64,000 bases of DNA from Pseudomonadota bacterium (lineage in GTDB: Bacteria; Myxococcota; Polyangia; Polyangiales; Polyangiaceae): the NCBI GenBank assembly GCA_023419055.1, contig JAEZYO010000415.1:15255-79254 (forward strand), read 5' to 3'. Below, in pieces: positions 41,911-50,439 of the stretch. Position 1 is the stretch's first letter. Each line of letters begins with the position of its first letter. The notes beneath the pieces were generated by a model. The model did no database searches. It saw only the letters and a list, made by a program, of their open reading frames with translations, and was not told where the DNA came from. A program made the translations under genes and the position numbers.

Positions 41911-43028
41911 GCTTGCTTCCCCCTGTTGCCGCAGCGAGGCACCAGTGTGTTAGCACAGCTTGCACCCGGCCGGCACCACCCCTGGTCTGTCCCACACGCG
42001 CGGGACGAGGTGCAGAAACGCCGGCAACTTCTGGACATGTCAGACGCCACCGGGCCTCAGCCTTCCACCTGCGCGCCGGGCTTCCACGATTTCAGCGCCA
42101 ACGGACCGCACGCTCCTCGCCGCGGGCGCGATCGAACTCGACTCTCTCCTGATCTTCGCGAGCGGCTCGGATTCGGACCTTCTCGAGAAACAGAGTACAC
42201 CAGGCAACGGATGTGACCCGCGAGACTCTGTCGCGGAGCGCTCGATCCAGCGCCCGAGGCGCACAGCTCGTGGCCTCCGGCGACATACCATGCAGCTGAA
42301 GGCTCCTGTGCTCGTGCTCCACGCGCACCGGCGGCGTGCCAGCAGCTCGTAGGTCGTGGTATAGACTACACTTCTCACGCGAGGCGCCGGGGTCGGAGGC
42401 TGACCTGCCTTCGATGCGGGGAACATGACGAGCAGCCAGAGTGCAACCCTCCTTTTGATGACGGCCGTCGCCTCCATGGGAGTACGTACGAGACGCGTTC
42501 GTCTTTCGTTCGGCGACCTCTGTGATCGGAAGGTCGGACTTTTGCTTCAGGACCTAAGGCCGGCAACAGCGACAGGGTCCACAGGTCGATGTGTGCAAGG
42601 ATGCGCCGCGGCAATTCGGGAGGCGACGCTCAACCACTAGATCCGTCTCCCCCTGCCTCTGCACACCTCTGTGTAGCGCACCTCGAAACGCTCGCAGCGA
42701 AGTGATGGTAACGTGCGCCGGGTGCGCACTTGCCGCGGGGCGCTGATCTCGAAGAAGGGCCAAGAACCGGGACCTTGACTCCCTCCTCGCAGAGGCCTGA
42801 CGCAGTCGACCGTGAGGTTGGGCTCGGCGTCGGTACATCGCCTCGACCGATGGATGCGCCTGTGGTGCGCCATCCCATGGTCGTGGTTCAGTCGAGCATG
42901 TCCCGCAGGAATTGCGACGCGGACAGATCTGTTGAGTCTCCATGACCTTGCCGCAACCTGGGGGTTAGGATCGAGCAGTCGGCGGCGCTGCCTCGACGCA
43001 AGGTTCTCGCTGGGTTAGTCTCTTCACC
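41911..43028. other. 1.1-kb divergent intergenic region without a recognisable gene
   Basis: It separates the minus-strand dehydratase from the plus-strand initiating transferase. Several overlapping frames of 60-130 codons exist on both strands, but their composition (Arg/Ser/Cys-rich) and lack of ribosome sites argue against coding. G+C is visibly lower than in the flanks. A TATAGACT motif near 42,361 could be a -10 element, but no matching -35 is convincing. It probably holds the promoters for both directions. Confidence 0.45.
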
Positions 43029-43628
43029 TTGATTCGCTACCATCGAGTGAAGCGCCTGATTGACGTGTCCTTGTCCGCGGTCGGCCTCCTGATTGCGTTG
43101 CCGCTATTTGCGATCATCGCCATAGCGATCAAGCTCACGTCTCCGGGACCGATCTTCTTCCGGCAGGAACGTGTGGGCATGGCCGGGCGACGGTTCACGC
43201 TTCTCAAGTTCCGGACCATGAGAACGGGAACGACCGGTGCAGGGGTGACGAGTTCGAATGATCGCCGCATCACGAGCCCGGGCAGGTTGCTCCGCAGGTA
43301 CAAGCTAGACGAGCTCCCGCAGGTCCTGAACGTCCTGGCTGGGCAGATGAGCATCGTGGGACCGCGCCCCGAGCTTCCCAAGTTCGTGGAGTCGTTCCAA
43401 GCCGACTACGAGCATCTCCTGACCGTTCGTCCCGGCTTGACCGACTTCGCGACTTTGGAGTATCGCAACGAGGAAATACTCTTGGCGCGCGCCGAGGACG
43501 TGGAGAGTGCGTACCTGAGTACGGTCCTCCCGGCCAAGATCGCGCTGTCTCGCCGCTACGTTGCGGAGATGTCACTCAAGACGGACATGAAGCTCATCCT
43601 CCGCACCGCTCTTGCATTGATCCGGTGA
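43029..43628 (+). CDS. Initiating phosphoglycosyltransferase (PglC/WcaJ C-terminal type)
   Basis: The 199-aa product is the small monotopic phosphoglycosyltransferase form. It has one re-entrant hydrophobic helix (LSAVGLLIALPLFAIIAIAI), then TSPGPIFFRQERVGMAGRRF, TLLKFRTMR, the catalytic YKLDELPQVLNVLAGQMS with its Asp-Glu pair, and IVGPRPELPKFVE. It transfers a sugar-1-phosphate from a UDP-sugar to undecaprenyl phosphate, the first step in building the repeat unit. Its size resembles PglC rather than the five-helix WcaJ/WbaP. It begins at a TTG and is followed 4 bp later by the aminotransferase. Confidence 0.92.
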   Translation: MIRYHRVKRLIDVSLSAVGLLIALPLFAIIAIAIKLTSPGPIFFRQERVGMAGRRFTLLKFRTMRTGTTGAGVTSSNDRRITSPGRLLRRYKLDELPQVLNVLAGQMSIVGPRPELPKFVESFQADYEHLLTVRPGLTDFATLEYRNEEILLARAEDVESAYLSTVLPAKIALSRRYVAEMSLKTDMKLILRTALALIR

Positions 43629-43632
43629 GCTC

Positions 43633-44790
43633 TTGAACGACTTCCTTCCATTCGCGCTTCCCGACATCGGCGATGAGGAGATCGCCGCTGTCATCTCGAC
43701 CCTACGATCTGGATGGATCACGACCGGGCCTCGGACCAAGGAGTTCGAAGCCCAGATCGCAACAGCGGTGGGAAGCAAGCACTGCGTGGCGGTGAACTCC
43801 TGCACCGCAGCACTGCACCTCAGTCTCGAGGCCATCGGCGTCAAGGCGGACGACGAGGTCGTTGTCCCGACCATGACCTTCGCAGCATCGGCCGAGGTGG
43901 TCCGATATCTTGGGGCGACCCCCGTGCTCGTGGACGTGCGATCGAGCGATCACAACGTGGACCCAGCCGCCGTCGAGCAGGCGATCACGCCCCGGACACG
44001 GGCGATCATCGCGGTTCACTTCGCCGGTGTGCCGTGCGACATCGACGACCTGTCCCGCATTGCCCGGGCCCACAGGCTGCCGCTGATTGCAGACGCCGCG
44101 CACGCGCTGCCATGCAGCTATCGCGGCCGGCAGGTCGGAACGCTGGCCGACATCACGTGCTTCTCCTTCTACGCCACGAAGACCGTCAGTACCGGGGAGG
44201 GGGGCGCCGCGACGACGGACAACGCCGAGTGGGCTGATCGAATGCGGGTGATGTCCCTTCACGGAATTTCCAGAGACGCCTGGAAGCGCTACTCCGCCGA
44301 CGGGAACTGGTACTACGAGATCATCGCTCCCGGCTACAAGTACAACCTCACCGACATCGCCTCGGCCCTGGGAATCGTTCAGCTCCGCCGCGCGGAGCAG
44401 ATGCTTCACCGGCGGCGCGACATCGCGACCTTCTACGACGAGGCGTTCCTGCGGGAGCCAGGCGTCGAGCTGCTCAAGCCGCCCCGGGACCGCACCAACG
44501 CCCACCACCTCTACGTCTTGAAGTTGAACCCCGCCGTGCTGCGCATCACCCGCGACCACTTCATCCAAGAGCTGAAGGCGCGAGGGATCGGTACGTCGGT
44601 GCACTTCATTCCGCTTCACATGCACCCGTACTACCGAGACACCTTCGGCTACACGCCCGACCGGCTCCCGGTTGCCACGGACGTGTACCAGCGATCGATT
44701 TCACTCCCGATCTACTCGAAGATGACGGACGGCCAAGTCTTGCGCGTGACCGCGGCCGTGAAGGCAGTGCTCAGAGAGTACCGTCGATGA
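43633..44790 (+). CDS. DegT/DnrJ/EryC1/StrS family sugar aminotransferase
   Basis: The 385-aa product is a PLP-dependent aminotransferase of fold type I. PLP-binding features are TAALHLSLEAIGV, DAAHALPCSYRGRQVG and CFSFYATKTVSTGEGGA, where the lysine of ATK forms the Schiff base. LHGISRDAW and YKYNLTDIASALG are typical of the PglE/ArnB-like branch that aminates C4 of UDP-4-keto-6-deoxy sugars. It starts at TTG 43,633, coupled to the phosphoglycosyltransferase. With the WbpM-like dehydratase it could make a UDP-4-amino-4,6-dideoxy-N-acetylhexosamine. No matching N-acetyltransferase is adjacent, so the final sugar is uncertain. Confidence 0.88.
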   Translation: MNDFLPFALPDIGDEEIAAVISTLRSGWITTGPRTKEFEAQIATAVGSKHCVAVNSCTAALHLSLEAIGVKADDEVVVPTMTFAASAEVVRYLGATPVLVDVRSSDHNVDPAAVEQAITPRTRAIIAVHFAGVPCDIDDLSRIARAHRLPLIADAAHALPCSYRGRQVGTLADITCFSFYATKTVSTGEGGAATTDNAEWADRMRVMSLHGISRDAWKRYSADGNWYYEIIAPGYKYNLTDIASALGIVQLRRAEQMLHRRRDIATFYDEAFLREPGVELLKPPRDRTNAHHLYVLKLNPAVLRITRDHFIQELKARGIGTSVHFIPLHMHPYYRDTFGYTPDRLPVATDVYQRSISLPIYSKMTDGQVLRVTAAVKAVLREYRR

Positions 44791-44881
44791 ACAGGGCAGA
44801 TCCGCTCCTCGACGAGGCCGGTCGAACGGAGAGAGACGCCGGCCGCGCCGCCAAGACGAATCGACCGGGGGGATCGCAACA

Positions 44882-46213
44882 ATGGATACGCTCATCGTCG
44901 GCAAAGTGAACGACCGGTCCGCCTGTATTGGCGTGATCGGGCAGGGTTACGTCGGCCTCCCGCTCGGCCTCGTGTTCAGCGAGGCCGGGTTCTCAGTCAT
45001 CGGCTTCGACGTCGACGCCCGGAAGGTCACTGCCATCAGCCGGGGTGAGTCGTACATCCGCCATATCGGAGCGGACCGAGTTGCCCGTGCCGTGAAGAGC
45101 GGCCGCTATGCGGCCACCATCGATTACGACAGGCTGGGGGAGTGCGACGCGATCATGATCTGCGTCCCCACGCCACTCGGGAAGCACCGGGAGCCGGACA
45201 ACTCCTTCATCCACGCCACCGCCCGCGAGATCGCGCCGCGTCTGCGGCGCGGGCAGCTCGTGGTACTCGAGTCGACCACGTATCCGGGCACGACCGACCA
45301 GGAGGTAAGGCCCATCCTGGAGTCGAGCGGGCTCCAGTGTGGGAAGGACTTCCTGGTCGCCTTTTCACCCGAGCGCGAGGATCCGGGCAACTCACAGTTC
45401 TCGACGCGCTCCATTCCCAAGATCGTAGGCGGCATCGATCCCGCGGCCACGCGAGCGGCGGCCGCTCTCTACGCCGCCGCGCTCGAGCGGGTGGTGCCAG
45501 TCTCTTCTTCCCGCGTAGCCGAATCCGCCAAGCTGCTGGAGAACATTTTCCGGTCAGTAAACATCGCTCTGGTCAATGAACTGAAGATGATCTTCGACCA
45601 GATGGGGATCGATGTTTGGGAGGTCATCGACGCGGCCAAGACGAAGCCGTTCGGGTTCATGCCGTTCTACCCGGGTCCCGGCCTCGGCGGACATTGCATT
45701 CCGCTCGATCCCTTCTATCTGTCCTGGAAGGCGGCCGAGTATGGTTCGTGGGCCCGGTTCATCGAACTGGCCGGCGAGATCAACACGCGCATGCCAGCGT
45801 TCGTCGTCGCGAAGACCGTCGAGGCGCTGAACGACGTCGGGAAGCCATTGCGCGGGTCGCGCGTACTCGTGCTGGGGCTGTCGTATAAGGCCAACATCGA
45901 TGACGACCGCGAGTCGCCCTCGTACGAGCTCATCGAGTTGTTCCAGCACGGTGGCGCGGTCGTGGAATACTGCGATCCCTTCTTTCCGGAGTCACGGCGC
46001 ACGCGTAAGCACGACCTGCTCATGAAGTCCGTCCCATGCGCGCCGGGGGCCTTCGCCGGATACGACGCCGTCGTGGTGTCGACCGCGCACGAGCAGTTCA
46101 AGGACGAGCGGCTCTACGAGAATGTGCCGCTCGTGGTCGACACACGGAACGCGGTCGCCCCGATCCTCGCGAGGAGCGGGTCCACGTGGTCCGGCCGAAT
46201 TGTGAAGGCGTGA
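44882..46213 (+). CDS. wbpA: UDP-N-acetylglucosamine 6-dehydrogenase (WbpA-like)
   Basis: The 443-aa product oxidises C6 of UDP-GlcNAc (or a close analogue) to the uronic acid using NAD. It has the Rossmann motif CIGVIGQGYVGLPLGLVFSE, CVPTPLGKHREPDNSFI, LESTTYPGTTD, FSPEREDPGN, and GPGLGGHCIPLDPFYLSWKA, where the cysteine is catalytic. These are characteristic of the UDP-Glc/GlcNAc/ManNAc dehydrogenase family. Assignment to the WbpA type rests on the following genes wbpB, wbpD and wbpE in order. It is 91 bp after the aminotransferase. Confidence 0.9.
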   Translation: MDTLIVGKVNDRSACIGVIGQGYVGLPLGLVFSEAGFSVIGFDVDARKVTAISRGESYIRHIGADRVARAVKSGRYAATIDYDRLGECDAIMICVPTPLGKHREPDNSFIHATAREIAPRLRRGQLVVLESTTYPGTTDQEVRPILESSGLQCGKDFLVAFSPEREDPGNSQFSTRSIPKIVGGIDPAATRAAAALYAAALERVVPVSSSRVAESAKLLENIFRSVNIALVNELKMIFDQMGIDVWEVIDAAKTKPFGFMPFYPGPGLGGHCIPLDPFYLSWKAAEYGSWARFIELAGEINTRMPAFVVAKTVEALNDVGKPLRGSRVLVLGLSYKANIDDDRESPSYELIELFQHGGAVVEYCDPFFPESRRTRKHDLLMKSVPCAPGAFAGYDAVVVSTAHEQFKDERLYENVPLVVDTRNAVAPILARSGSTWSGRIVKA

Positions 46214-46258
46214 CACCGTCGTGCCCGCCTGCAGCGTAACCGCATCGAGGAACAACCC

Positions 46259-47212
46259 ATGAGGAACTTCGCGATCACGGGCGTGGGTGGCTACATCGCG
46301 CCACGCCATTTGCAGGCCATCCGGGACACGGGCAACCGCCTCGTCGCGGCGCTCGATCCCCACGACGCCGTGGGAGTACTGGACCGCTACTTCGACGACG
46401 TGGCGTACTTCCGCGAGTTCGAACGGTTCGATCGGCATCTCGAAAAGCTGCGCCGGAAGAACGAGACTGAGCGCGTTCACTACCTGTCGGTGTGCGCCCC
46501 CAACTACCTTCACGACGCACACATTCGTTTCGCGCTACGGGTGGGCGCGGACGCAATTTGCGAGAAGCCGCTCGTCTTGAATCCCTGGAACCTGGATGCC
46601 CTCGCGGAGCTGGAGCGGGAGACCGGTCGGCGCGTCTACACGGTGCTGCAGCTCAGGCTCCATCCGGCCATCATCGCTCTCAAGAAGCGCATCGACGCCG
46701 AGCGGCCCGGTAAGATCCACGACATCGATCTCACGTACATCACCTCGCGCGGCCGCTGGTATGGGGTCTCCTGGAAAGGCGACGTGGAGAAGTCGGGGGG
46801 AGTGGCGACCAACATCGGCATTCATTTCTTCGACATGTTGGCGTGGGTCTTCGGTGGGCTCCGGGAAATGGAGGTCCACCTCTCGGAACCCACGCGTGCG
46901 GCCGGCGTGCTCCGGCTCAACAGCGCGGCGGTGCGCTGGTATCTCTCCCTGGAGAAGTCCGATGTCCCCCGGGAGCAGCGGGACAAGGGGAAGACCACGT
47001 ACCGGTCGCTCGCCATCGGCGGCGAGGAGGTCGAGTTCTCCGACGGTTTCACCGACCTCCACACCGCCGTCTACCGGGACGTGCTCGGCGGCGGCGGGTT
47101 CGGGCTCGAGGACGCCCGGCCGTCGGTGACGTTGGCCCACGATATCCGGAATGCGACTCCGGTGCGCTCCGCGCGGGAGCTGCTCCATCCGTTCGCAGCG
47201 CGCCGGGTCTGA
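46259..47212 (+). CDS. wbpB: UDP-GlcNAcA 3-dehydrogenase (WbpB/WlbA-like, Gfo/Idh family)
   Basis: The 317-aa product oxidises C3 of UDP-GlcNAc uronic acid, giving the 3-keto sugar for WbpE. The N-terminus FAITGVGGYIAPRHLQAI is the WbpB/WlbA variant of the NAD-binding site. YLSVCAPNYLHDAHIRFALR and ICEKPLVLNPWNL contain the EKP motif of Gfo/Idh enzymes. NIGIHFFDMLAWVFGG is the conserved histidine-containing substrate segment. GAGGAA precedes the ATG. It lies 45 bp after wbpA and 17 bp before wbpD. Confidence 0.92.
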   Translation: MRNFAITGVGGYIAPRHLQAIRDTGNRLVAALDPHDAVGVLDRYFDDVAYFREFERFDRHLEKLRRKNETERVHYLSVCAPNYLHDAHIRFALRVGADAICEKPLVLNPWNLDALAELERETGRRVYTVLQLRLHPAIIALKKRIDAERPGKIHDIDLTYITSRGRWYGVSWKGDVEKSGGVATNIGIHFFDMLAWVFGGLREMEVHLSEPTRAAGVLRLNSAAVRWYLSLEKSDVPREQRDKGKTTYRSLAIGGEEVEFSDGFTDLHTAVYRDVLGGGGFGLEDARPSVTLAHDIRNATPVRSARELLHPFAARRV

Positions 47213-47229
47213 CGAGCGCGGGGGGAGAC

Positions 47230-47874
47230 ATGGACTTCTTCGTTCACGAGTCCGCCTACCTCGATGAGGGCGCCCGAGTCGGGAAGGGGACCAAGATCTG
47301 GCACTTCTGCCACGTCCTCGCGGGAGCCGTAATCGGAGAGGGGTGCAGCTTGGGCCAGAACTGCTGCGTCTCCGGGGGCGTTGTGATCGGGAACAACGTC
47401 AAGGTCCAGAACAACGTCTCGATCTACGAGGGGACTGTCGTCGAGGACGACGTGTTCCTCGGTCCTTCGTGCGTCCTGACCAACGTCACCAACCCACGCT
47501 CGCAGGTGGTCCGCCGCGCGCTCTACGAGAAGACGGTCGTGAAGCGCGGCGCATCGATCGGCGCCAACGCTACCATCGTGTGCGGCATCACCGTGGGGCG
47601 ATACGCGTTCATCGCCGCAGGTGCGGTGGTGGCGAGGGACGTCCCCGACTATGCGCTCATGGTGGGAGTGCCGGCACGGTTCGCAGGGTGGATGAGCCGG
47701 CATGGGCACCGACTTCCCCCTGCCGACGCCCAGGGCGTGATGACCTGCCCAGAGAGCCGGCTGCGGTACCGGGAGTCCGCCGGGATACTTCGATGCATGG
47801 ACCTCGATGAGGAAGCTCCCCTACCGCCCGAGCTTGCGGTAGGAAAGGCTGTCTACGACACCTTCAAACCGTGA
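47230..47874 (+). CDS. wbpD: N-acetyltransferase WbpD/WlbB-like (left-handed beta-helix)
   Basis: The 214-aa product acetylates the 3-amino group of UDP-GlcNAc(3N)A using acetyl-CoA. It is built of hexapeptide repeats (for example GCSLGQNCCVSGGVVIGNNV and KVQNNVSIYEGTVVEDDVFL) and carries GPSCVLTNVTNPRS, a WbpD/WlbB signature, with the catalytic asparagine region. YALMVGVPARFAGWMSRHGH is the C-terminal loop found in these enzymes. GGGGGAG directly precedes the ATG at 47,230. It is 7 bp upstream of wbpE. Confidence 0.93.
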   Translation: MDFFVHESAYLDEGARVGKGTKIWHFCHVLAGAVIGEGCSLGQNCCVSGGVVIGNNVKVQNNVSIYEGTVVEDDVFLGPSCVLTNVTNPRSQVVRRALYEKTVVKRGASIGANATIVCGITVGRYAFIAAGAVVARDVPDYALMVGVPARFAGWMSRHGHRLPPADAQGVMTCPESRLRYRESAGILRCMDLDEEAPLPPELAVGKAVYDTFKP

Positions 47875-47881
47875 GGAGACC

Positions 47882-48988
47882 GTGACGTCGAACCCCATCC
47901 CAGTCCTCGACATGAAGCAGCAGATCCAGGAGCTGTGGCCGGAGCTCCAGGCCGCGTTCCAGCGCGTGATGTACTCCGGTCAGTTCATCCTCGGCCCGGA
48001 AGAGAAGGCCTTCGAGGCGGAGTGCGCCAACTTCCTCAGGGTGAAGCACGCGGTGGGCCTGAACTCGGGGACGGACGCTCTGTTCATCGCCCTGCGTACC
48101 CTCGGAATCGGGCCCGGAGACGAGGTGATCACCACTCCCTTTACCTTTTTCGCCACCGCCGAGGCCATCAGCCACGTGGGCGCGACCCCGGTGTTCGTGG
48201 ACGTTGAGGAGGGCTCGTTCAACCTGGATCCGCAGCAAGTGGAGCGCGCCATTACCCCGAGGACGCGCGCCATCATCCCGGTCCACCTCTTCGGCCGGCC
48301 GTGCGACATGGATCGCATCCTGTCGATCGCGCGCGATCGCGACCTCAAGGTCGTAGAGGATTGTGCGCAGAGCTTCGGCGCCCAGTGGCGCGGGCGCAAG
48401 TGCGGGACGCTGGGCGACTTGGGGTGCTTCAGCTTCTTTCCCACGAAATGCCTGAGCGCCTTTGGGGACGGCGGCATGATCGCGACCGACGACGATGAGC
48501 TCGCCGGGCTCGCCCGCGCGCTCCGCGCCCACGGGAGCCGAAAGAAGTACTTCAACGAGCTGCTCGGCTACAACTCCCGCCTGGACGAACTGCAGGCCGC
48601 CATGTTGCGCGTCAAGCTCCCCCGGCTCGACTCCTGGAATGACCTGCGCCGCTCGGCCGCGCAGCGCTACGGCCGAATGCTCGCGAACGTCCACGGAGTC
48701 ACTCTCCCGGAGATCACCCCCGATCACATCTTCCACCAGTACACGATCCGACTCGATCGGGGACGCGACGCCATCCAGGCGAAGCTGACAAATGCCGGTG
48801 TCGCCACCATGGTGTACTATCCGGTGCCTTGCCACCGATTGCCGGTCTACCGGGACTCGCACGCGCACCTCTCCTGTCCACTCGCAGAGCGCATGGCGAG
48901 CGAGGTACTAAGTCTTCCTATGTGGCCGGAGGTAACTGAAGAAACGCAACAGCGCGTCGTGAAGGCCCTTTGTGCCGTCCTCCAATGA
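47882..48988 (+). CDS. wbpE: PLP aminotransferase WbpE/WlbC-like
   Basis: The 368-aa product transfers an amino group to C3 of the 3-keto uronic acid made by WbpB. It has HAVGLNSGTDALFIALRTLG and CFSFFPTKCLSAFGDGGMI, the PLP-lysine region of the WbpE branch, and GYNSRLDELQAAML, which marks the substrate pocket. The start is GTG 47,882 with GAGGAGA just ahead. Together wbpA, B, D and E make UDP-2,3-diacetamido-2,3-dideoxy-glucuronic acid. The epimerase (WbpI) that would convert it to the manno form is not in the window. Confidence 0.93.
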   Translation: MTSNPIPVLDMKQQIQELWPELQAAFQRVMYSGQFILGPEEKAFEAECANFLRVKHAVGLNSGTDALFIALRTLGIGPGDEVITTPFTFFATAEAISHVGATPVFVDVEEGSFNLDPQQVERAITPRTRAIIPVHLFGRPCDMDRILSIARDRDLKVVEDCAQSFGAQWRGRKCGTLGDLGCFSFFPTKCLSAFGDGGMIATDDDELAGLARALRAHGSRKKYFNELLGYNSRLDELQAAMLRVKLPRLDSWNDLRRSAAQRYGRMLANVHGVTLPEITPDHIFHQYTIRLDRGRDAIQAKLTNAGVATMVYYPVPCHRLPVYRDSHAHLSCPLAERMASEVLSLPMWPEVTEETQQRVVKALCAVLQ

Positions 48989-49232
48989 GCCGTGGCGAAC
49001 GGAACGCGAGACATGACTGCCAAGGGTTCTACGGCTTGGTCCTGATCGACCGACTACTGCTGGGTGTGCGCCGACTATTGCTGGGCTCATCGGCGTCATC
49101 GAGCCCCTGCGCGCCATGTCGATGCTCAACCGATGCGAGGTTGTTCGGGAGAACGGACCCAAGGCATGGTGCATTGTCGACGATCGGTGATCTGCGCGCG
49201 TTGGTGCTTTCGATGTCAGAGGCACGCTGACG

Positions 49233-50435
49233 ATGCGGCTCGGATACGTGACAGCATCCCTCCCGTATGGAGTGAGCGAGTCGTTCTTCCTGAGCGAACT
49301 TCGAGCTCTGACCGAGTTAGGGGTGGAGGTCGTCGTCTTCCCGCTTCGTCGGCGTGGGCGGCTTCGCCCAGAGTGGGATCAAGACTCTACAGCACCCTGC
49401 GTGAGGGGCTCCGGCTTGCTCTCGGCCCCGGTCCTCGCGGCGACCACGTCCATCATGGCCCAGTACCCGCTGCGCACGGCCGGCTCGATCTCGCCCATCC
49501 TGCGAAGGCCCTGGCACCACTTACTCAAGAACCTGGCGGTCGTGCCGAAGGCCCTCTGGCTGGCGCGCGAGCTCGAGCGCAACGGCTGCGACCACCTCCA
49601 CGTTCACTGGGGAGGGACGACGGCGTCGGCGGGGATGATCGCCGCGAGCATCGCCCATGTCCCATGGTCGCTCACCTGTCATCGCTGGGACATATACGAG
49701 AACAATCTCCTTCGTGAGAAGGTTGCGTCGAGCGCCTTCACCCGATTCATCTCCGAGCGAGGGCGTCAGGACGCCATCGCCCTTGGCGCGCCGACGGCGC
49801 GAACGCGCGTCATTCCGCTCGGGGTGACCATCCCGCCGCTCGACACGTGCGTCCCATGGCCGAGGCGCGAGCCTTTCACGCTGCTCAGCCCGGCCAATCT
49901 GATCCCGGTAAAGGGCCATCAATACCTTCTCGGGGCAATGCGCCAGCTCGTCGGAAGCGGCGCCGACGTTCGGCTGTTGCTCGCCGGCGACGGCCCGCTG
50001 CAGGGAGAACTTGAGGCGGAAGCGACGCGAATGGGCATAGCAGGTCGCGTCGACTTCCTGGGCCAGGTGTCGCACGCCAGGATTCTGGAGATGTACGCGA
50101 GACGGGCCGTCCACGCGACAGTCCTGTCCAGCGTCGATCTCGGCGGCGGCCTGCACGAGGGTGTGCCCGTCTCCCTGATGGAGGCGATGGCGTACGGTGT
50201 CCCGGTGGTGTCAACGACGACAGGCTCCATCCCCGAGCTCCTCCCGCCGAGCATGGGCTTGACCGTCCCCGACAAGGATGAGGGCGCCCTCGCTTCCGCG
50301 CTTCACGCGCTCGTCTCCAGCGAGGACGTGCATCAACGAGCAGCCCGCGCGTGCCGCGACCGCATCGCGACCGGCTGGGACATCGCTCGATCGGTCGCCA
50401 CCCTTGTGAAGGAGATCGAGCAAACAGCAGGTTGA
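49233..50435 (+). CDS. Family 4 glycosyltransferase
   Basis: The 400-aa product has a GT-B fold: LGYVTASLPYGVSESFFLSE at the N-terminus (acceptor side), HLHVHWGGTTASAGMIAA, and in the C-terminal half LLSPANLIPVKGHQYLLGAM, RLLLAGDGPLQGELE and LHEGVPVSLMEAMAYGVPVV with the E-x7-E motif that binds the nucleotide sugar. Probably adds a sugar to the lipid-linked repeat unit. It is 244 bp after wbpE and ends only 4 bp from a convergent glycosyltransferase gene. Confidence 0.88.
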   Translation: MRLGYVTASLPYGVSESFFLSELRALTELGVEVVVFPLRRRGRLRPEWDQDSTAPCVRGSGLLSAPVLAATTSIMAQYPLRTAGSISPILRRPWHHLLKNLAVVPKALWLARELERNGCDHLHVHWGGTTASAGMIAASIAHVPWSLTCHRWDIYENNLLREKVASSAFTRFISERGRQDAIALGAPTARTRVIPLGVTIPPLDTCVPWPRREPFTLLSPANLIPVKGHQYLLGAMRQLVGSGADVRLLLAGDGPLQGELEAEATRMGIAGRVDFLGQVSHARILEMYARRAVHATVLSSVDLGGGLHEGVPVSLMEAMAYGVPVVSTTTGSIPELLPPSMGLTVPDKDEGALASALHALVSSEDVHQRAARACRDRIATGWDIARSVATLVKEIEQTAG

Positions 50436-50439
50436 CGAG

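Noticed and set aside
39133..42216. A 1,027-codon plus-strand open frame opposite the GT25 and dehydratase genes
   Set aside because: Low-complexity Arg/His/Glu-rich translation; the minus-strand genes have clear motifs.
42554..42943. A 129-codon minus-strand open frame in the intergenic gap
   Set aside because: Cys/Arg/His-rich, overlapped by open frames in other frames, no ribosome site and no recognisable pattern.
49050..49085. Two near-identical 14-base stretches (CGACTACTGCTGGG / CGACTATTGCTGGG) after wbpE
   Set aside because: Short and isolated; nothing else suggests a functional repeat or attachment site.
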